A stretch of 17,067 nucleotides of DNA from CAYVUM01 sp964619055. GTDB taxonomy: Bacteria > Pseudomonadota > Alphaproteobacteria > Rhodospirillales > Defluviicoccaceae. The notes under the pieces are model-generated. The model did not search any database. It was not told where the DNA came from and saw only the letters and a program-made list of their open reading frames with translations. Position numbers and translations under genes: made by a program. The stretch lies in assembly GCA_964619055.1 (NCBI GenBank), contig CAZUDB010000063.1, positions 1-17,067 on the forward strand. The letters run 5' to 3'. Below, piece by piece: positions 5,454 through 13,365 of this stretch (position 1 is the first letter of the stretch; every line of letters starts with the position of its first letter).

Positions 5454-7247
5454 ATGAGCAGTTCGAGAGGCCCCGCTCTGTTTTTTTTGGGCATTGTCTT
5501 GTTGGCAATCGGTGCAGCTGCGGGCATTGCCATCGAACGCTACTATCTGATGTCCGGCAGCGATGTCGGCGCCATGGCGGCCAATGACGATCCCGACGAG
5601 CCGAGAATCCTGTATTGGGTTGCTCCGATGGACCCAAACTATCGGCGCGATGGTCCCGGTAAGTCACCGATGGGGATGGACCTGATCCCCGTTTACGAGG
5701 GCGGCAACGACGCTGACGCGGTGGCGGATGAGGGTGTCGTCAAGATGTCGCCCGCGATGCTCCACAATCTCGGCGTTCGCACCGCAGTGGCCAAACGAAT
5801 AACGCTACGCCCCTCAATCGAGACATTCGGCGTCGTCGGTTATGACGAGACCCGCACGTCCCATGTCCATGTCCGGGCCGAGGGTTGGATCGAACGTCTC
5901 AATGTCCGCTCGGTCGGCGAGGCGGTTCAAGAGGGTGACGTACTTTTCGAGATTTTTTCGCCCGACTTGGCAACGGCGGCATGGGAATACGTGCGCGAGA
6001 TAAAGGGCGGCGATCAGCGAATGTATGCCGGTGCTCGGCGCAAGCTGTTATCGCTCGGTGTCGACGCCCGGCAGATTGTCGAGATACGTCGCTCCCGCGA
6101 AGTACCCGATCGGATCAAGGTTTATGCCCCTCGCTCCGGTATAGCCGTCGCTCTCAATGTTGCAGATGGAATGTTCGTCAAACCCGACATTACAACAGTC
6201 TCCATCACGGACCCGTCCGTCGTTTGGTTGATCGCGGATGTGTTCGAAAGTCAGGCTGCGTTCGTTGATGAAGGGATGGTGGCGGAGGCGCGGATTGCGG
6301 GCATGCCCGATCGGGTCTGGAGGGGTGTGGTAGAGTACGTTTATCCCGACTTGAGAACGGAAACGCGTACTGTTCAGCTTCGATTGAGCTTTGAGAACCC
6401 GGACTTGATGCTCAAGCCCAACATGTATGCGTCTGTGTCGCTTTCGACCGAGGCCGAAGAGAACGTCCTGGCGGTTCCTCAAGACGCATTGATCCGGACG
6501 GGTCGGGCAGACCGCTTGGTCAAAGCGCTCGGCGACGGTCGGTTTCGCGCCGTGCCAGTGAGGGTCGGGCAGACGGTCGGAGACCACGTCGAAATCCTTG
6601 AGGGCATTGACGAGGGCGACCGTGTGGTTGTTTCAGCACAGTTTCTGATCGACAGCGAGAGCAGCCTGATGGCCGGCTTCCGCCGGATGGAAGATGCCGA
6701 AACCGCGGAGGAGCCGAAGCCAGATTCTGGCGGGCAAGTGACGATGACAAGCGGACGGGTCGAAGCCGTCGACCTTTCGCAGCGCAAGGCCACCATGACG
6801 CATGAGCCGATCCCGTCCTTAGGATGGCCGGCAATGACCATGGACTTCGTCCTCGACAAGGGACTGGATACATCGAAGTTGGTCGCGGGCAATGACGTCA
6901 CGTTTGGGTTCGTCAACACCGAACCCGGTGTCTTTTCAATCGTCGAGGTAAGCCCTGCGGCTGGCGCGTCTGTTGAACAATCTGCTGCAGAGGCGCTCGC
7001 GGGAACAGCCGAGCCGGAAGCCTGGACCGTTGCCACCATCAATGGCAGCGGCGCGAGTGAGGGTCATGTCAACGTCACGCACGAGCCTATCCCTGCACTC
7101 GGTTGGCCTGCAATGACGATGGACCTGGGGGTTGGAACGTCTGTCCCAACGTCCATCCTTGCGCCTGGGCGGAGTCTGCGCATCGGTCTGGCCAAGGGTG
7201 AGGACGGCCTCTACTGGATCGTTGCGGCGGAAGCCGAGGGCAGTTGA
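5454..7247 (+). CDS. cusB: Cu(I)/Ag(I) RND efflux periplasmic adaptor with two C-terminal CusF domains
   Basis: This 597-aa membrane-fusion protein links the RND pump to an outer-membrane channel and passes metal to the pump. Domains in order: an N-terminal membrane anchor (about 8-28), a heavy-metal-binding segment YWVAPMDPNYRRDGPGKSPM (about 54-73, continuing GMDLIPVYE), the CusB adaptor core (about 95-420), then CusF domain 1 (about 428-500) and CusF domain 2 (about 524-595). Both CusF domains have THEPIPxLGWPAMTMD with ligands H450, W458, M461, M463 and H543, W551, M554, M556. Their 8-3-2 spacing is that of E. coli CusF. The start is the ATG at 5454; a GTG at 5388 would add 22 unlikely residues before the anchor. 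The stop lies 4 nt before cusA. The tandem CusF tail is unusual; E. coli CusB lacks one. Confidence 0.88.
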   Translation: MSSSRGPALFFLGIVLLAIGAAAGIAIERYYLMSGSDVGAMAANDDPDEPRILYWVAPMDPNYRRDGPGKSPMGMDLIPVYEGGNDADAVADEGVVKMSPAMLHNLGVRTAVAKRITLRPSIETFGVVGYDETRTSHVHVRAEGWIERLNVRSVGEAVQEGDVLFEIFSPDLATAAWEYVREIKGGDQRMYAGARRKLLSLGVDARQIVEIRRSREVPDRIKVYAPRSGIAVALNVADGMFVKPDITTVSITDPSVVWLIADVFESQAAFVDEGMVAEARIAGMPDRVWRGVVEYVYPDLRTETRTVQLRLSFENPDLMLKPNMYASVSLSTEAEENVLAVPQDALIRTGRADRLVKALGDGRFRAVPVRVGQTVGDHVEILEGIDEGDRVVVSAQFLIDSESSLMAGFRRMEDAETAEEPKPDSGGQVTMTSGRVEAVDLSQRKATMTHEPIPSLGWPAMTMDFVLDKGLDTSKLVAGNDVTFGFVNTEPGVFSIVEVSPAAGASVEQSAAEALAGTAEPEAWTVATINGSGASEGHVNVTHEPIPALGWPAMTMDLGVGTSVPTSILAPGRSLRIGLAKGEDGLYWIVAAEAEGS

Positions 7248-7251
7248 GATC

Positions 7252-10200
7252 ATGATCGAACGGCTGATCGAATGGTCGGTGCAGAACCGCTTGCTCGTGC
7301 TCTTGCTTGCGGCCGTGTTGGCTGGAGGAGGTCTCTGGGCCGTCCGCACCACCCCCATTGATGCGATCCCAGACCTTTCGGACGTGCAGGTAATCGTCAA
7401 GACCACCTTTCCAGGGCAAGCGCCGCAAGTCGTCGAGGACCAAATCACCTATCCTTTGACGACGGCGATGATGGCGGTGCCGGGCGCCGTGACGGTCCGC
7501 GGCTTTTCCTTCTTCGGCGACTCTTATGTTTATGTCCTGTTCGAGGACGGGACCGATCTCTACTGGGCGCGAAGCCGCGTGCTTGAATATCTGAGCCAAG
7601 TGACACCGCGCTTACCTACGGGCGCGACGCCGGCACTCGGACCCGACGCCACCGGGGTCGGCTGGATCTATCAGTACGCACTTGTGGATCGAACCGGTGG
7701 CCATGACATCGGACAGCTTCGCGCATTGCAGGATTGGTTCCTCAAGTACGAACTGCAAACCGTCCCCGGAGTGTCGGAGGTAGCGACGATCGGTGGCATG
7801 GTGCAGCAGTATCAGGTTTCCGTCGATCCGAACGCCCTGCGCGCCTATGGGCTAACCCTGCGGAGCATCCGGGAGGCCATCACCAGAGGCAACGCAGAGG
7901 CCGGCGGTTCAGTCATCGAGATGGCCGAGGCGGAGTACATGGTGCGGGCGTCGGGCTACATTGACGAACTTGCAGACTTGCGCGCCATTCCGCTTAAAGC
8001 CGGACCCATGGGTGTGCCGGTGCTGTTGAAGGACGTCGCCGAAATCCGTATCGGCCCTGAGCTGCGGCGGGGTGTCAGCGAACTGGACGGCCAGGGCGAG
8101 GCCGTCGGCGGTGTCATCATCATGCGCTGGGGCGAGAACGCACTAGCCACCATAGATGCTGTGAAGGAGAAGCTGGAAGACCTGAGGCTTGGCCTGCCGC
8201 GGGGGGTCGAGATCGTCACCACCTACGATCGCTCGGACCTCATCCTGCGGGCGATCGACAATCTGTGGAACAAACTTGGGCAGGAATTCGTCGTTGTCGT
8301 GCTGGTTTGCGCAGCGTTCCTTCTGCACCTACGCTCCTCGCTCGTCATCGTCATCACTCTGCCGCTGGGGGTCTTGGCCGCCTTCCTCGTAATGCGTGCA
8401 CAAGGCATCAACGCCAACATCATGTCTCTCGGCGGCATTGCAATCGCCATTGGCGCGATGGTTGACGCTGCCATCGTGATGATCGAAAGCCTCCATCGCC
8501 GCTTACAAGAGAGTAGCACTCCTCATCTCGACCGCTGGCGTATTGTCACCGAAACGGCGAACGAGGTCGGACCGGCCTTGTTCTTCTCTCTCCTGATCAT
8601 CACGGTCAGCTTTGTCCCCATCTTCGCGCTTGAAGCCCAGGAGGGGCGGCTGTTTGAGCCGCTCGCCTTCACCAAGACCTATGCAATGGCGGCCGCGGCT
8701 ATTTTGTCGGTGACGTTGGCTCCGGTGCTAATGGGGTATTTCGTGCGCGGGCGCTTGATTGCTGAGGACCGCAATCCCTTGAACGTCACTTGCATGTGGC
8801 TCTATCGCCCATGCCTGAAGCTGGCGCTCGCTCGTCCTTGGCTGGTCATCATCGGCGGCATTCTGCTTGCCGCCAGCGTCGCCTGGCCACTAATGCGCAC
8901 AGGCACCGAGTTCATGCCGGAGCTCGATGAGGGTGACCTCCTTTATATGCCCAGCCTCATGCCGGGCGTCTCGATTGGCAAGGCGCGCGAAGTGCTGCAG
9001 CAGACGGACCGCCTGATTGCAACTGTTCCGGAGGTCAAACACGTCCACGGCAAAGTCGGCCGGGCGGAAACTGCGACAGACCCGGCTCCGCTAACGATGG
9101 TGGAAACGACTATTCGTCTGAAACCGAAGGACCAGTGGCGTCCGGAAGTCACCATGGACGACATCCGCGCCGAGCTAGACCGTATCGTGCAAGTGCCTGG
9201 TGTTACCAACGTCTGGATCATGCCGATCAAAAACCGCATCGACATGTTGTCAACCGGCGTGAAGACACCAGTCGGAGTTAAGGTCTCTGGCTCCGATCTC
9301 GAAGAAATCGGCCGTCTGGCGGCGCAAATCGAAAAGGCGGTGCAAGAGGTCCCCGGCACCTTGTCGGCCTATGCTGAGCGACCCGTCGGCGGGCGCTTCC
9401 TAACCGTAGATATCGATCGCGAGACGGCGGCGCGCTACGGTCTGAACGTTGCAGATGTTCAAGATGTCGTGCGGACCGCAATTGGCGGCCTTAAAGTAAC
9501 GGAAAGTATCGAGGGGCTAGAGCGGTTTCCCGTCAATATTCGCTATCCCGCAGACTGGCGAAACAGTCCGGATGCGTTGCGTCAGCTTCCCATCGTCACT
9601 CCAAGCGGCGCGCATATCGCGCTCGGTGACGTTACACAGATTGCCATTGAGGACGGGCCGGGCATGATCCGCACCGAGAATGCGCGTCCCAACGGTTGGG
9701 TGTTCGTCGATATCGCTGGGCGTGATCTCGGCGGTTATGTCAACGAAGCCCGTGACGTGGTTGCCCGGTCGGTCGATCTGCCGCCCGGATACTCTATTGC
9801 TTGGGCCGGTCAGTTCGAATACCTGGAACGCGTCCAGGATCGGCTCAGCATCATCGCCCCGCTCACGATCGCCATCATCGCTCTGATGCTGTGGATGACT
9901 TTCCACCGTTTGGGCGAGGTTCTGATCGTGCTGGCGACGCTGCCGGTGGCGCTGGCTGGCGGCGTTTGGCTCTTGTGGTTTCTGGAATTCAACCTTTCGG
10001 TCGCCGTCGTTGTCGGCTTCATAGCGCTCGCAGGTGTGGCGGTCGAGACGGTCATCGTCATGCTCGTCTATCTCAACGTCGCTCTTCGAGACCGTATTGC
10101 GGCAGCTGCAAAGGAGAATCGGCACATCGAAGTCCACGAGATAGAAGACGCAATCGTTGAAGGCGCTCTCTTGCGGCTACGACCTAAGCTGATGACTGTG

Positions 10201-10434
10201 GCAACGATCTTTGCCGGTCTATTGCCGATCATGTTCGGCACCGGAACCGGCTCGGAGGTCATGCAACGGATTGCGACGCCGATGGTCGGTGGCATGGTCA
10301 CCGCGACAATCGTGACCCTTATCGTCGTTCCGGCTGTCTATCTCCTCTGGCAGCGGGCGGCACAACAACGAGAGTCGGCAACCAAATCAGACCCTTACCA
10401 ATCCCCCGTCCTATCCAACACCCCTGCCGAGTGA
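7252..10434 (+). CDS. cusA: Cu(I)/Ag(I) heavy-metal efflux RND pump, CusA/SilA type
   Basis: This 1060-aa proton-driven inner-membrane pump (E. coli CusA is 1047) has the standard RND layout: TM1 near residues 14-31, a large periplasmic loop, TM2-6 (about 340-500), TM7, a second loop and TM8-12 ending near 1040. M566 (DLLYMP), M616 (LTMVETT) and M665 (RIDMLSTG) are 50 and 49 residues apart, as are M573, M623 and M672 in E. coli CusA, the Cu(I)/Ag(I) triad. The TM4 proton-relay aspartate is D405 (IGAMVDAAIVM). In the TM10-11 region GVAVETVIVML carries E932, typical of the monovalent-ion subgroup. The ATG at 7252 starts 4 nt after cusB, so they are co-translated. An earlier frame start at 7132 would overlap cusB and is rejected. 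It appears intact. Confidence 0.93.
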   Translation: MIERLIEWSVQNRLLVLLLAAVLAGGGLWAVRTTPIDAIPDLSDVQVIVKTTFPGQAPQVVEDQITYPLTTAMMAVPGAVTVRGFSFFGDSYVYVLFEDGTDLYWARSRVLEYLSQVTPRLPTGATPALGPDATGVGWIYQYALVDRTGGHDIGQLRALQDWFLKYELQTVPGVSEVATIGGMVQQYQVSVDPNALRAYGLTLRSIREAITRGNAEAGGSVIEMAEAEYMVRASGYIDELADLRAIPLKAGPMGVPVLLKDVAEIRIGPELRRGVSELDGQGEAVGGVIIMRWGENALATIDAVKEKLEDLRLGLPRGVEIVTTYDRSDLILRAIDNLWNKLGQEFVVVVLVCAAFLLHLRSSLVIVITLPLGVLAAFLVMRAQGINANIMSLGGIAIAIGAMVDAAIVMIESLHRRLQESSTPHLDRWRIVTETANEVGPALFFSLLIITVSFVPIFALEAQEGRLFEPLAFTKTYAMAAAAILSVTLAPVLMGYFVRGRLIAEDRNPLNVTCMWLYRPCLKLALARPWLVIIGGILLAASVAWPLMRTGTEFMPELDEGDLLYMPSLMPGVSIGKAREVLQQTDRLIATVPEVKHVHGKVGRAETATDPAPLTMVETTIRLKPKDQWRPEVTMDDIRAELDRIVQVPGVTNVWIMPIKNRIDMLSTGVKTPVGVKVSGSDLEEIGRLAAQIEKAVQEVPGTLSAYAERPVGGRFLTVDIDRETAARYGLNVADVQDVVRTAIGGLKVTESIEGLERFPVNIRYPADWRNSPDALRQLPIVTPSGAHIALGDVTQIAIEDGPGMIRTENARPNGWVFVDIAGRDLGGYVNEARDVVARSVDLPPGYSIAWAGQFEYLERVQDRLSIIAPLTIAIIALMLWMTFHRLGEVLIVLATLPVALAGGVWLLWFLEFNLSVAVVVGFIALAGVAVETVIVMLVYLNVALRDRIAAAAKENRHIEVHEIEDAIVEGALLRLRPKLMTVATIFAGLLPIMFGTGTGSEVMQRIATPMVGGMVTATIVTLIVVPAVYLLWQRAAQQRESATKSDPYQSPVLSNTPAE

Positions 10435-10447
10435 GGAAATTCTTATA

Positions 10448-10813
10448 ATGACGTCGCTTTTCGCTCTTCGCGCCATCGCTCTCTCTGTGTTACTGGCCCT
10501 TCCCGTTGCCGGTCATGGGCAGCTGAAGAACGGGGCCGACGGACACATGCATAACAGCAATGACATGTCGACGAAGCAGCAGCAGGAAATCGAAGCCACC
10601 GGTGTGATCAACACGATCGACCCGCCGACCCGTTCGGTCAATCTGTCTCACGAACCGATTCCGGCGATCGGCTGGCCTTCGATGACTATGGATCTCAAGG
10701 CTGCCGATACCGTAGATCTTTCCGGCATCGAGGCCGGAAGCCCCGCCACCTTTACGCTCGAACGCGGGTCGGACGGGATTTACATGATTACCGGCATTGA
10801 GGCCGCGAAGTGA
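10448..10813 (+). CDS. cusF: CusF-like periplasmic Cu(I)/Ag(I)-binding chaperone
   Basis: This 121-aa secreted protein has a signal peptide at about 1-24 (hydrophobic ALSVLLALPVAG). A His/Met-rich linker with HMHNSNDM (about 33-40) is followed by a five-stranded OB-like CusF domain (about 47-119). The metal ligands H68, W76, M79 and M81 have the same 8-3-2 spacing as E. coli CusF, where Trp stacks on Cu(I) or Ag(I). It would deliver periplasmic metal to the CusB/CusA pump. It starts 13 nt after cusA with a GAGGA Shine-Dalgarno and closes the operon. Its domain is a close relative of the two fused to CusB. No terminator is evident after it. Confidence 0.88.
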   Translation: MTSLFALRAIALSVLLALPVAGHGQLKNGADGHMHNSNDMSTKQQQEIEATGVINTIDPPTRSVNLSHEPIPAIGWPSMTMDLKAADTVDLSGIEAGSPATFTLERGSDGIYMITGIEAAK

Positions 10814-10904
10814 GGACCGTGGACCTGAACACACAACCAATCGGAACGCTGCAGAGAGGTCGAAACGGGCCACAAGCGGTCGTCGTCCAGTCCTGCGCAT
10901 TCTA

Positions 10905-10973
10905 GCGCTATTTCCGCAACAAAAAGCGGTGCACCGAAGCGCGCTGCTGTGATGGGGTGATGGGGGTGGGTCA
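10905..10973 (-). mobile_element. IS terminus remnant (IS3-like inverted-repeat end)
   Basis: On the minus strand TGACCCACCCCCATCACCCC begins at 10973. It matches 11 of 12 bases with the terminus TGACCCGCCCCC that begins at 11208. Some 35-50 bp inside each end there is also ACCGCTTTTT. It therefore looks like the end of a related IS whose body pointed toward cusF and has been lost. No transposase remains, and 10814-10904 holds nothing I can identify. Confidence 0.4.
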
Positions 10974-11207
10974 GGCTTGAGCGGATGCCGCGTCCAGATG
11001 GTCAATCTCAGGCTGGCCGGCTGCAATCATCTCAGGTGACACGAACATCTTTACGCCGCCCGCGGATACCCACGCGCCTTCCCGTCGTTCCCGAGCCTCT
11101 TCCTCGATCTGATCTTTCAGAATACCTCGCCAACGCAGAATGAAGGCGCGAACGCTTTCGTCCTGGAAGCATTCCAAATCGAAATGGGGGTTCTTCGCGG
11201 CTCGCAC
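10971..11207 (-). pseudogene. C-terminal part of an unknown protein gene, cut by an IS
   Basis: The 78 codons (beginning VRAAKNPHFDLECFQDESVR) read as a plausible soluble, helical, charged protein, but I do not recognise it. The frame opens exactly at the IS terminus at 11208, with a GTG and no Shine-Dalgarno. Its stop codon TGA is the first three bases of a second IS-like terminus at 10973. Both ends may therefore be artefacts of insertion. Its original N-terminus may be the orphan start at 12118 on the far side of the IS. If the GTG is used, the product is a truncated protein. Confidence 0.45.
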
Positions 11208-12060
11208 TGACCCGCCCCCACGAATGATACCGCTTTTTATGTTAGAGCGCGGGCGAAAGGGAAGGGCCGATCCGGCCGTAGCCGTTTAACAGCGAAGGCT
11301 GGATCGGGCCTTCCCTGGCTCCAGGTCTCCGGTGCTGGTAGTTGATAGTCGAGCGCGCTATGGGGCCTGACGGCGTTGTAATGCCTGCGCCATTGTTCGA
11401 TGAGCACCCTTGCCTCCTTCAATGCGTAGAAGATCTCGCGGTCCAATAGTTCATCGCGCAGCTTGCCATTGAACGACTCGTTGGAGCCATTCTCCCAAGG
11501 ACTGCCGGGCGCGATGAACAACGTCATCACGCCGACCCGGCTCAACCAGCCGCGCACCGCCTTGGCGGCAAACTCTGGCTCATTGTGGCGGGACGCCCAC
11601 TTCGCGCACCGAACGGATGTGGTCAGGAACTCGGTGACAGGCGAACAGCTCCGCCGGGCACGCCAGGACGTCATCGGAGCGAAGGTGGCGCGTCACGACG
11701 ATCGCCAAGCTCTGGCGGCTGAACTCGTCGATCAAGGTCAGCATGCGGAACGCCCGACCGTCATGGGTGCGGTCCTGAACGAAATCGTACGACCAAACAT
11801 GGTTCGTCCAGCATGGCCGCAGTCTAATGCAGGACCCGTCGTTAACCCACAGCCTGCCCCGCTTCGGCCGCTTCACTGGAACCTAGACGCTTCGCGTCCC
11901 CTACGGGCACAGCCGCTCGCGCCGCCAGATCCGCTCGATCCGCTTGTGGTTCACGCGCCAACCGTCGGCCCGCAGCAAGGCCGTGATGCGACGATAGCCA
12001 TACCGGCCGTAGCGCTTGGCCAGAGCAACGATATCGGCCGGTAGTTCTCGACGAAAGACT
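11208..12060 (-). mobile_element. IS3-family insertion sequence remnant
   Basis: One terminus is clear: TGACCCGCCCCCACGAATG starts at 11208. The rest is transposase orfB without orfA, and no matching terminus is visible near 12060, so the 5' end is lost. The exact left boundary of similarity (about 12035-12060) is uncertain. The remnant is on the minus strand between the cus cluster and the lipid-transport operon. Confidence 0.65.
11237..12045 (-). pseudogene. Broken IS3-family transposase (orfB)
   Basis: Reading the minus strand across frames gives a recognisable IS3 OrfB: AKRYGRYGYRRITALLRADG, then IERIWRRERL, GRLWVNDGSCIRLRP, NHVWSYDFV (first catalytic Asp), FAAKAVRGWL, and GSPWENGSNESFNGKLRDEL with the catalytic Glu, ending PHSALDYQLPAPETW and a tail. 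It is broken three ways. The N-terminal part and orfA are missing. A 24-bp insertion at 11886-11909 brings in-frame stops. A 22-bp insertion at 11587-11608 splits the second catalytic Asp codon. Removing the 22 bp restores R-S-D-N-E-P-E-F exactly. It cannot make active transposase. Confidence 0.8.
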
Positions 12061-12118
12061 CGATCTGAGCTTCCTGTCCGTCATCAGCCCCATCATTCGA
12101 ATAACTAGTCTCACTCAT
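11951..12118 (-). pseudogene. Orphan gene start (N-terminus of an unknown protein) running into the IS
   Basis: The ATG at 12118 has a GAGG about 10 nt upstream. It opens MSETSYSNDGADDGQEAQIE, a natural-looking acidic N-terminus. After about residue 25 the frame runs out of phase through the IS3 transposase remnant and stops at 11951. I read this as the 5' end of a host gene interrupted by the IS; the 3' end could be the 10971-11207 frame. Alternatively it is a chance frame. Confidence 0.35.
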
Positions 12119-12182
12119 TTTTCATCACCCTCATCTAGAAGCCCCGTGTTATCGTAAGGTTAAAAGCAAGGAGGCTATCGCT

Positions 12183-12353
12183 ATGGAACCATGGAAAAAT
12201 TCAACTCTGGGGCTAGTTTTTATCTCCAGCATCTATGCCGTGCGTAATCTGCCAAAAATGTTTCGTCCAGAACCCCGAACGGTTAGCTACGACGACCAAT
12301 TCAGGGACTTTAACGATGGGTGCGCCAAACACGACGACGTCTGGGGCGCATAA
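12183..12353 (+). CDS. Small 56-aa protein, possibly membrane-associated
   Basis: The ATG at 12183 follows a strong AAGGAGG Shine-Dalgarno (12168-12174) at 8 nt spacing, the best ribosome site in this part of the window. The product begins MEPWKNSTLGLVFISSIYAV, with a hydrophobic stretch at about 8-20. It continues with a basic segment and ends in a polar, Asp-rich tail containing one Cys (DGCAKHDDVWGA). I do not recognise it. It diverges from the orphan start at 12118 with a 64-bp gap and is followed 18 nt later by a hairpin. It could be a small membrane protein, a leader peptide or the start of a decayed gene. Confidence 0.4.
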   Translation: MEPWKNSTLGLVFISSIYAVRNLPKMFRPEPRTVSYDDQFRDFNDGCAKHDDVWGA

Positions 12354-12371
12354 GAACCAACCACAAGGCAA

Positions 12372-12396
12372 GGGCTCTCTGGAACACGGAGAGCCC
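12372..12396 (+). terminator. 8-bp perfect hairpin after the small ORF
   Basis: GGGCTCTC (12372-12379) pairs perfectly with GAGAGCCC (12389-12396) around a 9-nt loop. It starts 18 nt after the stop of the 56-aa ORF. There is no T-run after it on either strand, so intrinsic termination is doubtful. Pausing, attenuation or an RNA-stability role would also fit. Confidence 0.4.
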
Positions 12397-13365
12397 CACG
12401 ACCGCTCAAACCTATGGTGAATTCGGCAAGCCAGTCACCCAATTCAGCTACTTTCTTAAGCCGTCACGAAACTCTCGCCGGTCTCTCGATAGAAAAGTTC
12501 CTGTAGCTGCGTAGGCAGTACAGCCGTCTGGAGCTCCATTGGCACCAAGAGGCTGCCTCCAACAGCCTTGTAGATGTAGTCTTACGACTGGACCATCAGA
12601 CATTGTCCCGTCTGTGCACCCAATCTAACGCGACCCTAATGGCGGCGCGAACTGTCTGTCATCAGGTTTTTTTTGGGACAAGTTGGCTCCTGTAATAGGA
12701 GCACAAAGAGCATGTGTGGTACGGTTAGACTAGCGAGGCTTGCGAAAATCATCGGGACAATTTGTGCCGCATCGTTGTGCATGACCCTAGCCTGAGACAT
12801 ATGTGGCAACTTCTACCTTAAATATTGTCTTAACCCGTCAGAATTGAGTTGTATTGGAGGTTAGATTCAAGCCTTCATTTTGGCTTTATTTTCTCACTTT
12901 TATGACTTTACTTGTGCGCATTCTATTGAATCGCAATCGCGAGCAATCACGCTCCTGCTGCTGCCTCGTGACGAACGACAACATCGGTCATGTCGTCCCG
13001 ATAGACCGATGGCCTATCGTCGACTAAAGTTCATGGTCGTCTGATCCAAGGGTGGCGAAGGGCGTGATGTGAAATATCTCGGCGCGATTTCTCTGCGTTC
13101 GTTTGACTAACACGACGTGACAAATGGACAGGCTTGCGTGCGGGCTGAGCAGCGAGGGATTGGCCACTACTTTTCTGAACCACTGTGGCAATAGACGGCG
13201 AATACAGCCGATCGGCGGGCACCGCAGAAATGGCGTCGGTAGCAATGCCGAAAGGAACGCGGATCGAGGTTCTTACGCCCGAGAGACAGGGAGCGTGGTG
13301 TCTGCGACCGTACTCTCCTGCTAGTGATTCGGTGGAAAGCTTGAAGAAAGGATCGATGGACCGGC
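12397..13365. other. About 1 kb without a convincing gene
   Basis: The stretch is more AT-rich than its surroundings, most so at about 12800-12940. It holds a T8 run (12667-12674), a hairpin GCTCCT-gtaat-AGGAGC (12686-12702) and overlapping dyads ATCGGTC/GACCGAT at about 12983-13010. On the minus strand a short open frame at 12456-12578 (ending LQELFYRETGESFVTA) and an overlapping 51-codon frame at 12448-12603 look faintly protein-like but lack good starts. Plus-strand frames at 13124-13385 look random. Decayed genes and the promoter of the lipid-transport operon are the likely content. Confidence 0.4.

Noticed and set aside
12235..12514. Two overlapping plus-strand frames of about 61 and 64 codons
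   Set aside because: They lack ribosome sites and are shadows of, or run beyond, the better-started 56-aa frame and the hairpin.
12667..12702. T8 run and GCTCCT/AGGAGC hairpin as an intrinsic terminator
   Set aside because: The T-run precedes the hairpin on the plus strand and reads as A-run after it on the minus strand, so neither orientation gives stem then T-run.
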